The notes beneath the pieces were generated by a model that searched no databases, was not told where the DNA came from, and saw nothing but the letters and a program-made list of their open reading frames with translations. A program made the translations under genes and the position numbers. From contig NZ_CP024866.1 in the NCBI RefSeq assembly GCF_004136015.1, positions 5,579,868-5,643,867 of the forward strand: a stretch of 64,000 nt of DNA, read 5' to 3'. Positions 51,261 through 62,323 of the stretch are shown here, in pieces (positions within the stretch are counted from its first letter, which is position 1; the number at the start of each line of letters is the position of its first letter). This stretch comes from Pseudomonas sp. ACM7 (GTDB lineage: Bacteria > Pseudomonadota > Gammaproteobacteria > Pseudomonadales > Pseudomonadaceae).

Positions 51261-54200
51261 ACATCTCGCGGCTGTTCATCCTTCGCCCGGTCGCCACGAC
51301 CCTGAGCATGCTGGCCATTATCCTGGCCGGCGTGATCGCCTATCGGCTGTTGCCGGTGTCGGCATTGCCTCAGGTCGATTACCCGACCATCCGCGTCATG
51401 ACGCTGTACCCCGGTGCCAGCCCGGATGTCATGACCAGCGCCGTGACTGCGCCGCTGGAGCGTCAATTCGGGCAGATGCCCGGCCTGACCCAGATGGCTT
51501 CGACCAGTTCCGGCGGTGCTTCAGTGCTGACCCTGCGTTTCAGCCTCGACATCAACATGGATGTCGCCGAGCAGCAGGTGCAGGCGGCGATCAACGCCGC
51601 GACCAATTTGCTGCCCAAGGACCTGCCGGCGCCGCCGGTGTACAACAAGGTCAACCCGGCGGACACCCCGGTGCTGACGCTGGCCATCACCTCCAAGACC
51701 ATGCTGCTGCCCAAGCTCAATGATTTGGTCGACACGCGCATGGCGCAGAAAATTGCCCAGATCAGCGGCGTCGGCATGGTCAGCATTGCCGGCGGCCAGC
51801 GTCAGGCTGTGCGGATCAAGGTCAACCCCGAGGCGCTGGCGGCCAATGGCTTGAACCTGTCGGACGTACGCACCTTGATCGGCGCGTCCAACGTCAACCA
51901 GCCCAAGGGCAACTTCGACGGCCCGACCCGGGTGTCGATGCTCGATGCAAACGATCAACTGACCTCGCCCAAGGACTACGCCAACCTGATCCTCGCCTAC
52001 GCCAACGGCGCGCCGTTGCGGCTCAAGGACGTGGCGGAGATCGTCGATGGTGCGGAAAACGAACGTCTGGCGGCGTGGGCCAATGAAAACCAGGCGGTGT
52101 TGTTGAACATCCAGCGTCAGCCTGGCGCCAACGTCATCGAAGTGGTTGACCGGATCAAAGCCCTGCTGCCGAGCATCACCGACAACCTGCCGGCCGGTCT
52201 CGAAGTCACCGTGCTGACCGACCGTACCCAGACCATCCGCGCCTCGGTCACCGACGTGCAGCACGAATTGTTGATCGCCATTGCGCTGGTCGTGATGGTG
52301 ACCTTCCTGTTTCTGCGTCGGGCCAGCGCTACGATCATTCCGTCAGTGGCCGTGCCACTGTCGCTGATCGGCACCTTCGGCGTGATGTACCTCGCGGGTT
52401 TCTCGGTCAATAACCTGACCCTGATGGCACTGACCATCGCCACCGGTTTCGTGGTGGACGATGCGATTGTCATGCTGGAGAACATTTCCCGATTTATCGA
52501 AGAGGGCGACAGCCCCCTGAATGCGGCGCTCAAGGGCGCCAAACAGATCGGCTTCACCCTGATCTCCCTGACCCTGTCGCTGATTGCAGTACTGATTCCG
52601 TTACTGTTCATGGCCGACGTGGTAGGGCGGTTGTTCCGCGAATTTGCCATCACCCTGGCGGTGGCGATCCTGATCTCCCTGGTGGTGTCCCTGACCCTGA
52701 CGCCAATGATGTGTGCGCGGCTGCTCAAGCGTGAACCGAAGGAAGAGGAACAGGGCCGTTTCTACCGGGCCAGTGGCGCCACAATTGATTGGATGATCGC
52801 GGCTTACGGGCGCAAGTTAAAGTGGGTTCTCAAGCATCAACCGCTGACCCTGATGGTGGCCATCGGCACACTGGCGTTGACTGTGTTTCTTTACATGGTG
52901 GTGCCCAAGGGCTTCTTCCCGGTGCAGGACACCGGGGTGATCCAGGGTATTTCCGAGGCGCCGCAGTCGATTTCCTTTGCGGCAATGAGCGAACGTCAGC
53001 AGGAACTGGCCAAAGTGATTCTGGCGGATCCGGCGGTGGAGAGCTTGTCGTCCTACATCGGCGTCGACGGTGACAACTCGACGCTCAATAGCGGTCGTCT
53101 ACTGATCAACCTAAAATCCCACAGCAATCGCGACCTGAGCGCCACCGAGGTGATTGCACGTCTGCAACCGGAACTGGACAAACTCATCGGCATACGCCTG
53201 TTCATGCAGCCGGTGCAGGACCTGACCATCGAAGACCGCGTCAGCCGGACTCAATACCAGTTCAGCATGTCGTCGCCGGATTCCGAGCTGCTCAGTCTGT
53301 GGAGTGGTCGTCTGGTGGAAGCCCTGGCCCAACGGCCTGAGCTGACCGACGTCGCCAGCGATTTGCAGGACAAGGGCTTGCAGGCCTATCTGGTGATTGA
53401 CCGCGATGCGGCGTCGCGGGTCGGTGTGTCGGTGTCGAACATCACCGATGCGCTGTACGACGCCTTTGGTCAGCGGCAGATTTCCACCATCTACACCCAG
53501 GCCAGCCAATACCGCGTGGTGCTGCAATCGCAGGCCGGCGAGAAGATCGGCCCGGATGCGCTGAATCAGATTCACGTGAAAACCACCGACGGCGGACAAG
53601 TACGCCTGTCCAGTCTGGCGCACATCGAGGAGCGTCAGGCGCAGCTGGCGATCACTCATATCGGTCAGTTCCCGGCAGTGATGATGTCCTTCAACCTCGC
53701 GCCCGGCGTGGCGCTGGGGCATGCGGTGGAGATCATCGACCAGGTGCAGAAAGACATCGGCATGCCGATTGGCGTGCAGACCCAGTTCCAGGGCGCGGCC
53801 GAGGCATTCCAGGCGTCGCTGTCGAGCACCTTGCTCCTGATTCTGGCGGCAGTGGTGACCATGTACATCGTGCTCGGCGTGCTCTACGAGAGCTACATCC
53901 ACCCGATCACCATTCTCTCGACCTTGCCCTCGGCGGCGGTTGGAGCCCTGCTGGCGTTGCTGTTGAGCGGGAATGATCTGGGAATGATCGCGATCATCGG
54001 CATCATTTTGTTGATCGGTATCGTGAAAAAGAACGCGATCATGATGATCGACTTCGCCCTCGACGCTGAACGCAATCAGGGCATGGACCCGGAAACGGCG
54101 ATCTATCAGGCGGCGCTGCTGCGTTTCCGGCCGATTCTGATGACCACACTGGCCGCGTTGTTCGGCGCGGTACCACTGATGCTGGCGACCGGCTCCGGCG

Positions 54201-54361
54201 CGGAACTGCGTCAACCGTTGGGTCTGGTAATGGTGGGCGGCTTGTTGGTGAGTCAGGTGCTGACGTTGTTTACCACTCCAGTCATCTATCTGTATTTCGA
54301 CCGCCTCGGTCGGCGCTGGGGGCGCAAGCCTGAAGCCGTGGAAGCGGCAGAACAGCCATGA
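51257..54361 (+). CDS. muxB: RND efflux permease MuxB/MdtB family
   Basis: A 1,034-residue inner-membrane RND pump with twelve membrane segments. The N-terminus ([20 protein letters not shown]) is the first one; the proton-relay Asp pair lies in segment 4 ([19 protein letters not shown]), and two large periplasmic loops hold the porter domains. It works as a heteromer with the next gene product, as in MdtBC of E. coli and MuxBC of P. aeruginosa. Coupled by four-base overlaps to muxA and muxC. Confidence 0.92.
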   Translation: MNISRLFILRPVATTLSMLAIILAGVIAYRLLPVSALPQVDYPTIRVMTLYPGASPDVMTSAVTAPLERQFGQMPGLTQMASTSSGGASVLTLRFSLDINMDVAEQQVQAAINAATNLLPKDLPAPPVYNKVNPADTPVLTLAITSKTMLLPKLNDLVDTRMAQKIAQISGVGMVSIAGGQRQAVRIKVNPEALAANGLNLSDVRTLIGASNVNQPKGNFDGPTRVSMLDANDQLTSPKDYANLILAYANGAPLRLKDVAEIVDGAENERLAAWANENQAVLLNIQRQPGANVIEVVDRIKALLPSITDNLPAGLEVTVLTDRTQTIRASVTDVQHELLIAIALVVMVTFLFLRRASATIIPSVAVPLSLIGTFGVMYLAGFSVNNLTLMALTIATGFVVDDAIVMLENISRFIEEGDSPLNAALKGAKQIGFTLISLTLSLIAVLIPLLFMADVVGRLFREFAITLAVAILISLVVSLTLTPMMCARLLKREPKEEEQGRFYRASGATIDWMIAAYGRKLKWVLKHQPLTLMVAIGTLALTVFLYMVVPKGFFPVQDTGVIQGISEAPQSISFAAMSERQQELAKVILADPAVESLSSYIGVDGDNSTLNSGRLLINLKSHSNRDLSATEVIARLQPELDKLIGIRLFMQPVQDLTIEDRVSRTQYQFSMSSPDSELLSLWSGRLVEALAQRPELTDVASDLQDKGLQAYLVIDRDAASRVGVSVSNITDALYDAFGQRQISTIYTQASQYRVVLQSQAGEKIGPDALNQIHVKTTDGGQVRLSSLAHIEERQAQLAITHIGQFPAVMMSFNLAPGVALGHAVEIIDQVQKDIGMPIGVQTQFQGAAEAFQASLSSTLLLILAAVVTMYIVLGVLYESYIHPITILSTLPSAAVGALLALLLSGNDLGMIAIIGIILLIGIVKKNAIMMIDFALDAERNQGMDPETAIYQAALLRFRPILMTTLAALFGAVPLMLATGSGAELRQPLGLVMVGGLLVSQVLTLFTTPVIYLYFDRLGRRWGRKPEAVEAAEQP

Positions 54362-57300
54362 ACCTGTCCGGACCTTTCATCAAGCGCCCGGTCGCGACGA
54401 TGTTGCTGAGCCTGGCGATCCTGCTGCTGGGCGGCGTGAGCTTCGGCCTGTTGCCGGTGGCGCCGTTGCCGCAGATGGACTTCCCGGTGATCGTGGTTCA
54501 GGCGAGTCTGGCCGGTGCGAGCCCGGAGGTCATGGCCTCGACGGTGGCCACGCCGTTGGAACGCTCCTTCGGCGCCATCGCCGGGGTCAACACCATGAGC
54601 AGCCGCTCCAGCCAGGGCTCGACCCGGGTGATTTTGCAGTTCGACCTGGACCGCGACATCAACGGCGCGGCGCGGGAAGTGCAGGCGGCGATCAACGCTT
54701 CGCGCAACCTGCTGCCGAGCGGGATGCGCAGCATGCCGACCTACAAGAAGGTCAACCCGTCCCAGGCGCCGGTCATGGTGCTGTCGCTGACCTCCGACGT
54801 ACTGGAAAAAGGCCAGCTCTACGATTTGGCCTCGACGATTCTGTCCCAGAGCGTGTCTCAGGTGCAGGGTGTCGGCGAAGTGCAGATCGGCGGCAGTTCC
54901 TTGCCGGCGGTGCGCATCGAACTCGAACCGCAGGCGCTCAACCAATACGGCGTGGCGCTGGACGATGTGCGCAACACAATCGCCAACGCCAACGTGCGCA
55001 GGCCAAAAGGCTCGGTCGAAGACGGCCAGCGGCTGTGGCAGGTTCAGGCCAACGATCAACTGGAAAAAGCCAAGGATTACGAGTCGCTGATCATTCACTA
55101 CGCGGACGGCGCGGCCCTGCGCCTGAAGGACGTGGCCAAGGTCAGCGACGGCGTCGAAGACCGCTACAACAGCGGTTTCTTCAACAACGACGCGGCGGTA
55201 CTGCTGGTGATCAACCGTCAGGCCGGCGCCAACATCATCGAGACGGTCAACGAAATCAAGGCTCAGCTGCCGGCGTTGCAGGCCGTGTTGCCGGCCAGCG
55301 TGAAGCTGAACGTGGCGATGGACCGGTCGCCGGTGATCAAGGCGACCTTGCACGAAGCGGAAATGACCCTGTTGATTGCCGTGGCGCTGGTGATTCTGGT
55401 GGTGTTCCTGTTCCTCGGTAACTTCCGCGCCTCGCTGATTCCGACCCTTGCGGTGCCTGTGTCCCTGGTCGGCACCTTTGCGGTCATGTACCTCTACGGA
55501 TTCTCCCTGAACAACCTGTCGCTGATGGCGCTGATTCTGGCCACCGGGCTGGTGGTGGACGATGCCATTGTGGTGCTGGAGAACATTTCCCGGCACATCG
55601 ACAAAGGCGTACCGCCGATGAAGGCCGCGTACCTCGGGGCGCAGGAAGTCGGCTTCACCTTGCTGTCGATGAACGTCTCGCTGGTGGCGGTGTTCCTGTC
55701 GATCCTGTTCATGGGCGGGATTGTCGAAAGCCTGTTTCGCGAGTTTTCCATCACGTTGGCGGCGTCCATCGTGGTGTCGCTGGTGGTCTCCTTGACGCTG
55801 ACCCCGATGCTCTGCGCCCGGTGGCTCAAGCCGCATACACCCGGTGAGGAAAACCGTTTGCAGCGCTGGAGTCAGCGCGCCAACGAGTGGATGGTCGGCA
55901 AATACGCCACAAGCCTCGACTGGGTGCTGCGTCACCGCCGGTTGACCTTGCTTACCCTGATAGTGACAGTCGGCGTTAACATTGCGCTGTATATCGTTGT
56001 TCCTAAAACATTTTTACCTCAGCAGGACACCGGCCAGCTGATCGGTTTCGTGCGCGGCGACGACGGGCTGTCATTCAGTGTGATGCAGCCGAAAATGGAA
56101 ACCTTCCGCCGTGCCGTGCTCAAGGATGACGCGGTGCAAAGTGTCGCCGGCTTCATCGGCGGCACCAACGGCACCAACAATGCCTTCATGCTGGTGCGGC
56201 TGAAACCGATCAAGGAGCGAAACATTTCTGCGCAAAAGGTCATCGAACGCCTGCGCAAGGAAATGCCCAAGGTCGCCGGTGCGCAGCTGATGCTGATGGC
56301 CGATCAAGACCTGCAGTTTGGTGGCGGTCGTGAACAGACCACGTCCCAGTATTCCTACATCCTGCAAAGCGCCGACCTTGGCGAGTTGCGCGAGTGGTAT
56401 CCGAAAGTCGTGACTGCGCTCAAGGCCTTGCCGGAACTGACGGCGATTGATGCCCGTGAAGGGCGCGGCGCCCAACAGGTGACCCTGATCGTCGATCGTG
56501 ATCAGGCCAAACGCCTGGGCGTCGACATGGACATGGTCACCGCAGTGCTGAACAACGCCTACAGCCAGCGGCAGATTTCGACGATTTACGACAGCCTTAA
56601 CCAGTATCAGGTGGTCATGGAGGTCAATCCCAAATATGCCCAGGACCCGATCACCCTCAAACAGGTTCAGGTGATCACCGCTGACGGTGCGCGGATTCCG
56701 CTCTCGACCATCGCGCATTACGAAAACAGCCTGGAAGACGACCGCGTCAGCCACGAAGGCCAGTTCGCCTCCGAGAGCATTTCCTTCGACATGGCCGAAG
56801 GCGTGACGGTGGAGCAGGGCACTGCGGCCATCGAGCGGGCTATCGCCAAACTGGGTATGCCGGAAGACGTGATCGTGAAAATGGCCGGCACCGCCGACGC
56901 CTTCGCCGCGACCCAGAAGAGCCAGCCTTGGATGATTCTCGGCGCGCTGGTGGCGGTGTATCTGGTGCTCGGTGTGCTGTATGAAAGCTATATCCATCCG
57001 CTGACCATTCTCTCGACCTTGCCGTCGGCCGGGGTCGGTGCGTTGCTGTCGATTTACGCGCTGGGCGGTGAGTTCAGCCTGATCTCGTTGCTCGGGCTGT
57101 TCCTGCTGATCGGCGTGGTGAAGAAAAACGCCATTCTGATGATCGACCTGGCGTTACAGCTGGAACGGCATCAGGGCATGGCGCCGCTGGAATCGATTCG
57201 CAGCGCTTGCTTGCAACGTCTGCGGCCTATTCTGATGACCACCTTGGCGGCGATCCTCGGCGCGTTGCCGTTGCTGCTGAGCCGCGCCGAAGGTGCGGAA

Positions 57301-57465
57301 ATGCGTCAGCCGCTGGGCCTGACCATCATCGGCGGGCTGATCTTCAGCCAGGTGCTGACCCTTTACACCACCCCGGTGGTTTACCTCTATCTCGACAAAC
57401 TGCGCCATCGTTTCAACCACTGGCGTGGGGTGCGTACCGATGCTGCTCTGGAAACTCCGCTATGA
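54358..57465 (+). CDS. muxC: RND efflux permease MuxC/MdtC family
   Basis: A 1,035-residue RND pump, the second of the pair and about as long as MuxB. It starts [20 protein letters not shown], carries the relay Asp pair in [19 protein letters not shown] and ends in TDAALETPL. Together with MuxB and OpmB it exports a range of hydrophobic drugs and aminocoumarins in P. aeruginosa; the substrate here is inferred. Overlaps muxB and opmB by four bases. Confidence 0.92.
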   Translation: MNLSGPFIKRPVATMLLSLAILLLGGVSFGLLPVAPLPQMDFPVIVVQASLAGASPEVMASTVATPLERSFGAIAGVNTMSSRSSQGSTRVILQFDLDRDINGAAREVQAAINASRNLLPSGMRSMPTYKKVNPSQAPVMVLSLTSDVLEKGQLYDLASTILSQSVSQVQGVGEVQIGGSSLPAVRIELEPQALNQYGVALDDVRNTIANANVRRPKGSVEDGQRLWQVQANDQLEKAKDYESLIIHYADGAALRLKDVAKVSDGVEDRYNSGFFNNDAAVLLVINRQAGANIIETVNEIKAQLPALQAVLPASVKLNVAMDRSPVIKATLHEAEMTLLIAVALVILVVFLFLGNFRASLIPTLAVPVSLVGTFAVMYLYGFSLNNLSLMALILATGLVVDDAIVVLENISRHIDKGVPPMKAAYLGAQEVGFTLLSMNVSLVAVFLSILFMGGIVESLFREFSITLAASIVVSLVVSLTLTPMLCARWLKPHTPGEENRLQRWSQRANEWMVGKYATSLDWVLRHRRLTLLTLIVTVGVNIALYIVVPKTFLPQQDTGQLIGFVRGDDGLSFSVMQPKMETFRRAVLKDDAVQSVAGFIGGTNGTNNAFMLVRLKPIKERNISAQKVIERLRKEMPKVAGAQLMLMADQDLQFGGGREQTTSQYSYILQSADLGELREWYPKVVTALKALPELTAIDAREGRGAQQVTLIVDRDQAKRLGVDMDMVTAVLNNAYSQRQISTIYDSLNQYQVVMEVNPKYAQDPITLKQVQVITADGARIPLSTIAHYENSLEDDRVSHEGQFASESISFDMAEGVTVEQGTAAIERAIAKLGMPEDVIVKMAGTADAFAATQKSQPWMILGALVAVYLVLGVLYESYIHPLTILSTLPSAGVGALLSIYALGGEFSLISLLGLFLLIGVVKKNAILMIDLALQLERHQGMAPLESIRSACLQRLRPILMTTLAAILGALPLLLSRAEGAEMRQPLGLTIIGGLIFSQVLTLYTTPVVYLYLDKLRHRFNHWRGVRTDAALETPL

Positions 57466-58943
57466 CTGACCGTTCGCTTATCACTCTGGCTGCACCGCTG
57501 GTAACGGCCCGAGGCTCGCGTTTGTTGAGCCTGGCGCTGTGCGTGGCGATGCTCAGCGCCTGCGCCATCGGCCCGGATTACCAGCGCCCGCAAGCGGCTG
57601 CGCCGGCGCAATACAAGGAAGCGGCAGGCTGGCGTCAGGCCAATCCCGGCGATTCTCTGGCCCGTGGCGCCTGGTGGGAGTTGTATGGCGATCAGAAGCT
57701 CAATGGCCTGATCGAAAAACTCAACAGTTCCAACCAGACCGTCGCGCAGTCCGAAGCCCAGTACCGTCAGGCCCAGGCCTTGGTGCGCAGTGCTCGTGGC
57801 GCGTTTTTTCCGACCGTGGACCTGACCGTCGGGAAAAACCGCTCCAGCCAGGGCACCGGCAGCAGCAGTTCGAGCCTGACCAGTTCTTCCAGCGGGATTC
57901 GCGACACTTACACCGCACAGGCCGGGGTCAGTTGGGAAGCGGATATCTGGGGCAAACTGCGCCGTGGACTTGAGGCCGACACCGCCAACGCCCAGGCCAG
58001 TTTTGCCGATCTGGCGGCGATGCGCTTGAGCCAGCAGTCGGAACTGGTGCAGAACTATCTGCAACTGCGCGTGATCGACGAGCAGAAACGCCTGCTGGAA
58101 GCGACGGTCGAGGCCTATCAGCGCTCGCTGACAATGACCGAAAACCAATACCGCGCCGGTGTCTCCGGCAAGGACGCGGTGGCTCAGGCTCAGACTCAGC
58201 TCAAAAGCACCGAGGCTGACATGGTTGATTTGATCTGGCAGCGCGCTCAATTCGAGAACGCCATTGCCGTACTGATCGGGCTACCGCCGGCCGAGTTCAG
58301 CCTGGCAGAAACCAAAGACATCCCTGCGTTGCCCGAGATACCGCTGAGCCTGCCTTCGCAATTGCTCGAGCGCCGCCCGGACATCGCCTCCGCTGAACGT
58401 TCGGTGATGGCTGCCAACGCCAACATCGGCGTGGCCAAGGCTGCGTATTACCCGGATTTGACCCTGAGCCTGAACGGCGGCTATAGCAGCAGCACCTATG
58501 CCAACTGGATCAGCGTGCCGAACCGCTTCTGGTCGGTCGGACCGCAATTGGCCATGACCGTGTTCGACGGCGGTCAGCGCTCCGCGGAAGTTGACCGCAG
58601 CGAAGCGGCCTACGACGAGACCGTGGCCAAGTACCGCCAGACCGTGCTCGATGGTTTCCGTGAGGTGGAAAACTATCTGGTGCAGCTCAAGGTCCTGGAA
58701 GACGAAGCGGGCGTGCGCCAGGAAGCACTGGACGCGGCGCGAGAGTCCTTGCGCCTGACCCAGAACCAGTACAAAGCCGGTGTGATCGCTTATCTGGGCG
58801 TGGTGGTCGTTCAGGCCACAGCGTTGAACAATGAACGCAGCGTGCTGAGCCTGTTGCAGAGCCGGTTGATTGCCAGTGTGCAGTTGATCGCGGCATTGGG
58901 TGGTGGCTGGGATGGTCAGCTACAGGTGAGCGACAAAGAATAG
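57462..58943 (+). CDS. opmB: Outer-membrane efflux channel lipoprotein (OpmB/NodT type)
   Basis: A 493-residue TolC-like protein. The signal peptide ends in a lipobox (LCVAMLSACAIGPDY), so the channel is lipid-anchored. Two OEP repeats follow, with long helices rich in Ala, Gln and Leu such as SEAQYRQAQALVRSARGAFF and the second-repeat equivalent in VEVDRSEAAYDETVAKYRQT (57-bp scale homology). ATG at 57462 overlaps the muxC stop by four bases. The operon muxABC-opmB is thus complete. Confidence 0.88.
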   Translation: MTDRSLITLAAPLVTARGSRLLSLALCVAMLSACAIGPDYQRPQAAAPAQYKEAAGWRQANPGDSLARGAWWELYGDQKLNGLIEKLNSSNQTVAQSEAQYRQAQALVRSARGAFFPTVDLTVGKNRSSQGTGSSSSSLTSSSSGIRDTYTAQAGVSWEADIWGKLRRGLEADTANAQASFADLAAMRLSQQSELVQNYLQLRVIDEQKRLLEATVEAYQRSLTMTENQYRAGVSGKDAVAQAQTQLKSTEADMVDLIWQRAQFENAIAVLIGLPPAEFSLAETKDIPALPEIPLSLPSQLLERRPDIASAERSVMAANANIGVAKAAYYPDLTLSLNGGYSSSTYANWISVPNRFWSVGPQLAMTVFDGGQRSAEVDRSEAAYDETVAKYRQTVLDGFREVENYLVQLKVLEDEAGVRQEALDAARESLRLTQNQYKAGVIAYLGVVVVQATALNNERSVLSLLQSRLIASVQLIAALGGGWDGQLQVSDKE

Positions 58944-58975
58944 CGACACATTCTCTGACGGCAAGTCGAGACTCC

Positions 58976-59118
58976 GTAGCAGCTGTCGAGCCTGCGAGGC
59001 TGCGTTCGGCTGCGTAGCAGTCGTGAAATCAGACGACACGGTGTTTCAGGAAGACCGCGTGTGCCGGGTTTACGACTGCTTCGCAGCCGAACGCAGCCTC
59101 GCAGGCCCGGCAGCTGCA
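58976..59118. repeat. Inverted repeat, GTAGCAGCTGTCGAGCC family
   Basis: The core arms, from GCCTGCGAGGCTGCGTTCGG (58990) and GCTGCGTAGCAGTCG to their mirror ending GCAGCCTCGCAGGC at about 59105, pair closely. It resembles the 10285-10417 copy and the centre of the 40641 repeat. It fills most of the gap between opmB and the MHYT protein gene, whose remaining 145 bases must hold that gene's promoter. Confidence 0.85.
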
Positions 59119-59263
59119 GGTGAACGCGGCCGCCGCGAGGTATCAAACGAGTGTTTCATCGGCTTGATGGCCATTTGCTTATTTTGTCAGTGCGTTCTTT
59201 TGCGTAATCAGTACAATCGCCCGATTTGCCCCCCGAGAACGGAGGGCTGTCGCGAGTAGTCTC

Positions 59264-61345
59264 ATGCTTATCGGTAGCTATTCCCCCACGCTGGTTATCA
59301 TCTCGCTTTTTGTGGCGATTCTCGCCTCCTATACCGCGCTCAACCTGACCGAACGCATCGCCACGGCCAAGGGCCGGGCTGTGCATCTATGGACGGCTGG
59401 CGGCGCCTTTGCCATGGGGGTTGGCGTGTGGTCGATGCATTTCATCGGCATGCTCGCGTTCAAATTGCCCATCGACCTCGGTTACGACGTCGGCATCACA
59501 TTGCTGTCACTGTTGATTGGCATCCTGTCCTGCGGCTTTGCCCTGTGGCTGGTCAGCCAGCCACAATTGCCAGCGTGGCAATTGGCGTTCGGCGCACTGG
59601 TCATGGGTTCCGGGATCAGCGCCATGCACTACACCGGCATGGCCGCCATGCGCATGCAGCCGGGTATCGATTACGATCCGACGCTGTTCGGCGCCTCGCT
59701 GCTGATCGCCGTAGTCGCCTCGGGCGCCGCGTTGTGGATCGCTTTCCGCCTGCGCCAGCACACACCTTATGTCGGCCTGATCCGTGGCGGTGCGGCGGTG
59801 ATCATGGGGTTCGCGATCGTCGGCATGCACTACACCGGCATGGCGGCAGCGCGTTTCCCGGATGGCAGCTTCTGTGGCGCGGCCGTCAGCGGCCTGAACG
59901 GCAAGGGCCTGGACAATCTGGTACTGATTACCACCCTGGCGGTGTTGAGCCTCGCGTTACTGACCTCGATCCTCGATGCGCGCCTTGAGGCCCGCACCGC
60001 AGGCCTTGCCCACTCATTGACCGAGGCCAACCGCGAGCTGACTCAATTGGCCCTGCATGACACCCTGACCGGCCTGCCGAATCGCGTGTTGCTGGCTGAC
60101 CGCATCGATCAGGCGATGTCCATGGTGCGCGAGCAGGGCGGTTGTTTCGCGTTGATGTTCATCGATCTGGACGGTTTCAAACCGGTCAACGATGCCTTTG
60201 GGCACCATATGGGCGATCTGTTGTTGCGTGAGGTCGGCTTGCGCCTGCGTGAGGATTTACGCAGCCAGGACACCCTGGCGCGGATCGGCGGTGATGAATT
60301 TGTATTGCTGGTGCAACTCGGCGAGCAGAATGACGCATTGAGCCTGGCGGCCCGTCAGGTCGGGCTGATCGGGCGTTCGTTCCGGGTCGGCGAACATGAC
60401 TTGCAGATTTCCGCCAGCGTCGGCATCGCGATTTATCCGGGCAACGGTGAAACCGCCGAGGAATTGCTGATGAACGCCGACGCGGCGATGTATCACGCCA
60501 AGGGTGCCGGGAAAAACGGCTATAGCTTCTTCGATGCCTCGATGAACAGCAACGCGCGCAAACAGCTGCAGTTATTGCAGGACTTGCGTATCGCCATTGA
60601 TCAGCAGCAATTCAGTCTCTATTACCAACCCAAGTTCGATGCCAACAATGGCCGGCCGGTCGGTGCCGAGGCGCTGCTGCGCTGGGTGCATCCGACCCAG
60701 GGCATGTTGCTCCCGGACAAGTTCATCGAACTGGCGGAAAAGACCGGGCTGATCATTCCGATTGGCGAATGGGTGCTCAACGAAGCCTGCCGTCAGATGC
60801 GCGAGTGGTACGTGCTCGGGTACACCGACTGGCGCATCGCAGTGAACCTTTCAGCCTTGCAGTTCTGCCACGCGGGCCTGGTCCAGAGCGTCGCCAAAGC
60901 CTTGGCCACTCACCATTTGCCGGCCAACAGCCTGACCCTCGAGATCACGGAAACCACCGCCATGAGCGATGCCGATGCGAGCATGACGGTGCTTCAGGAG
61001 CTGTCGACAATGGGGGTCGACCTGTCGATCGATGACTTTGGCACCGGTTATTCGAGTTTGATGTACCTCAAACGCTTGCCGGCCAACGAACTGAAGATCG
61101 ACCGGGGTTTTGTCCGCGATCTGGAGCGTGACAGCGATGACGCCGCCATCGTTTCCGCCATCGTCGCCCTAGGTCAGGCGCTAGGGTTGCGGATCGTCGC
61201 CGAAGGGGTGGAGACCGACTCGCAGCAAGACTTCCTGACGCAACTCGGCTGTGATTCGCTGCAGGGTTATCTGCTCGGGCACCCGCTGCCGGCCGAACGC
61301 TTCATGGTTGATATTCTGCGTGCAGAGCAATTGGCGGTGAGTTGA
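59264..61345 (+). CDS. mucR: MucR-like MHYT-GGDEF-EAL c-di-GMP enzyme
   Basis: A 693-residue inner-membrane protein. The N-terminal 230 residues form a seven-segment MHYT sensor with three of the sensor motifs (SMHFIGM, AMHYTGM, GMHYTGM), which may bind copper and sense a diatomic gas. A GGDEF domain follows (Gly342-Phe346 in ARIGGDEF, with an intact RxxD inhibitory site RSQD five residues before), then an EAL domain (Glu469-Leu471 in GAEALLRW; DDFGTGYSS and KIDRGFVRDL). Both active sites look intact. P. aeruginosa MucR has this make-up and controls alginate. The GAG at -8 is a weak ribosome binding site. Confidence 0.88.
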   Translation: MLIGSYSPTLVIISLFVAILASYTALNLTERIATAKGRAVHLWTAGGAFAMGVGVWSMHFIGMLAFKLPIDLGYDVGITLLSLLIGILSCGFALWLVSQPQLPAWQLAFGALVMGSGISAMHYTGMAAMRMQPGIDYDPTLFGASLLIAVVASGAALWIAFRLRQHTPYVGLIRGGAAVIMGFAIVGMHYTGMAAARFPDGSFCGAAVSGLNGKGLDNLVLITTLAVLSLALLTSILDARLEARTAGLAHSLTEANRELTQLALHDTLTGLPNRVLLADRIDQAMSMVREQGGCFALMFIDLDGFKPVNDAFGHHMGDLLLREVGLRLREDLRSQDTLARIGGDEFVLLVQLGEQNDALSLAARQVGLIGRSFRVGEHDLQISASVGIAIYPGNGETAEELLMNADAAMYHAKGAGKNGYSFFDASMNSNARKQLQLLQDLRIAIDQQQFSLYYQPKFDANNGRPVGAEALLRWVHPTQGMLLPDKFIELAEKTGLIIPIGEWVLNEACRQMREWYVLGYTDWRIAVNLSALQFCHAGLVQSVAKALATHHLPANSLTLEITETTAMSDADASMTVLQELSTMGVDLSIDDFGTGYSSLMYLKRLPANELKIDRGFVRDLERDSDDAAIVSAIVALGQALGLRIVAEGVETDSQQDFLTQLGCDSLQGYLLGHPLPAERFMVDILRAEQLAVS

Positions 61346-61438
61346 TAACAATGTGATTGATGTGAGCCCATGCAAAAGCCAGCGATGACGGTTATTCTTG
61401 CCCTCGACCGCTAACGCTTGGAATGGGGGAAAATTCGC

Positions 61439-62185
61439 ATGGACAAAGTCATCGTCATCACCGGCGGCAGCCGCGGTATCGGCGCTGCCACCGCCCTGTT
61501 GGCCGCCGAACAAGGTTATCGGATCTGCATCAACTACCTGGCCGACGAATCCGCTGCGCAAACTGTGCTGGAGCAAGTCCGCGCTCTCGGCGCCCAAGCC
61601 ATCGCAGTGCGCGCTGACGTCAGCATTGAAGATGAAGTGATCGCGCTGTTCCACCGCGTGGACACTGAGTTGGGCCGGGTCACGGCACTGGTGAACAACG
61701 CCGGCACCGTCGGGCATAAGTCCCGAGTCGATGAAATGTCCGAATTCCGTATTCTCAAAATCCTCAGAACCAACGTCCTGGCGCCTATCCTCTGCGCCAA
61801 ACACGCGATCCTGCGCATGTCGCCCAAGCATGGCGGGCAGGGTGGCAGCATCGTTAACGTGTCCTCGGTGGCCTCACGCTTGGGCGCTCCCGGTGAATAC
61901 GTTGATTACGCAGCGTCGAAAGGTGCGCTGGATACGTTCACCATCGGCCTGTCCAAAGAAGTGGCTGGCGAAGGCATCCGCGTCAACGCGGTGCGTCCTG
62001 GTTACATCTACACCGATTTCCATGCGTTGAGCGGTGACCCGGATCGGGTCAGCAAGCTGGAGTCGGCGATTCCGATGGCTCGGGGCGGGCGTCCGGAGGA
62101 AGTGGCTGAAGCAATTGTGTGGTTGCTGTCGGACAAGGCTTCCTATGCGACCGGGACATTCGTTGACCTCGGTGGCGGGCGTTAA
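61439..62185 (+). CDS. SDR-family oxidoreductase
   Basis: A 248-residue short-chain dehydrogenase. The cofactor motif is TGGSRGIGAATALLA (about residues 7-21), NNAG at 87-90 region, and the catalytic Ser/Tyr/Lys are in VNVSSVASRLGAPGEYVDYA and SKGALD. The specificity for NADP(H) or NAD(H) is not clear from the sequence. GGGGGA before ATG at 61439 is the ribosome binding site. No pathway partner adjoins it; substrate unknown. Confidence 0.85.
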   Translation: MDKVIVITGGSRGIGAATALLAAEQGYRICINYLADESAAQTVLEQVRALGAQAIAVRADVSIEDEVIALFHRVDTELGRVTALVNNAGTVGHKSRVDEMSEFRILKILRTNVLAPILCAKHAILRMSPKHGGQGGSIVNVSSVASRLGAPGEYVDYAASKGALDTFTIGLSKEVAGEGIRVNAVRPGYIYTDFHALSGDPDRVSKLESAIPMARGGRPEEVAEAIVWLLSDKASYATGTFVDLGGGR

Positions 62186-62217
62186 CCTATAGATTCGTTG
62201 TTGTCTGATCTGGCCTC

Positions 62218-62296
62218 TTCGCGAGCAAGCCCGCTCCCACATTGGAATGTGTTCAATTGTGGGAGCGGCGGTGCGGCGATCCGACTTGCTCGCGAA
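62218..62296. repeat. REP pair, right arm with 15-16 bp insert, outward order
   Basis: An ordinary reverse arm (62218-62240) and a forward arm (62259-62296) bearing the CGGTGCGGCGATCCGA insert, separated by 18 bases. It lies between the convergent SDR and MocR genes. Confidence 0.88.
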
Positions 62297-62323
62297 GGCG
62301 CTAGTCGTGACGCTATCAAACCT

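Noticed and set aside
54286..55935. A 549-residue open frame antisense to muxC
   Set aside because: Gln/Arg/His-rich translation without any domain; shadow of the RND pump.
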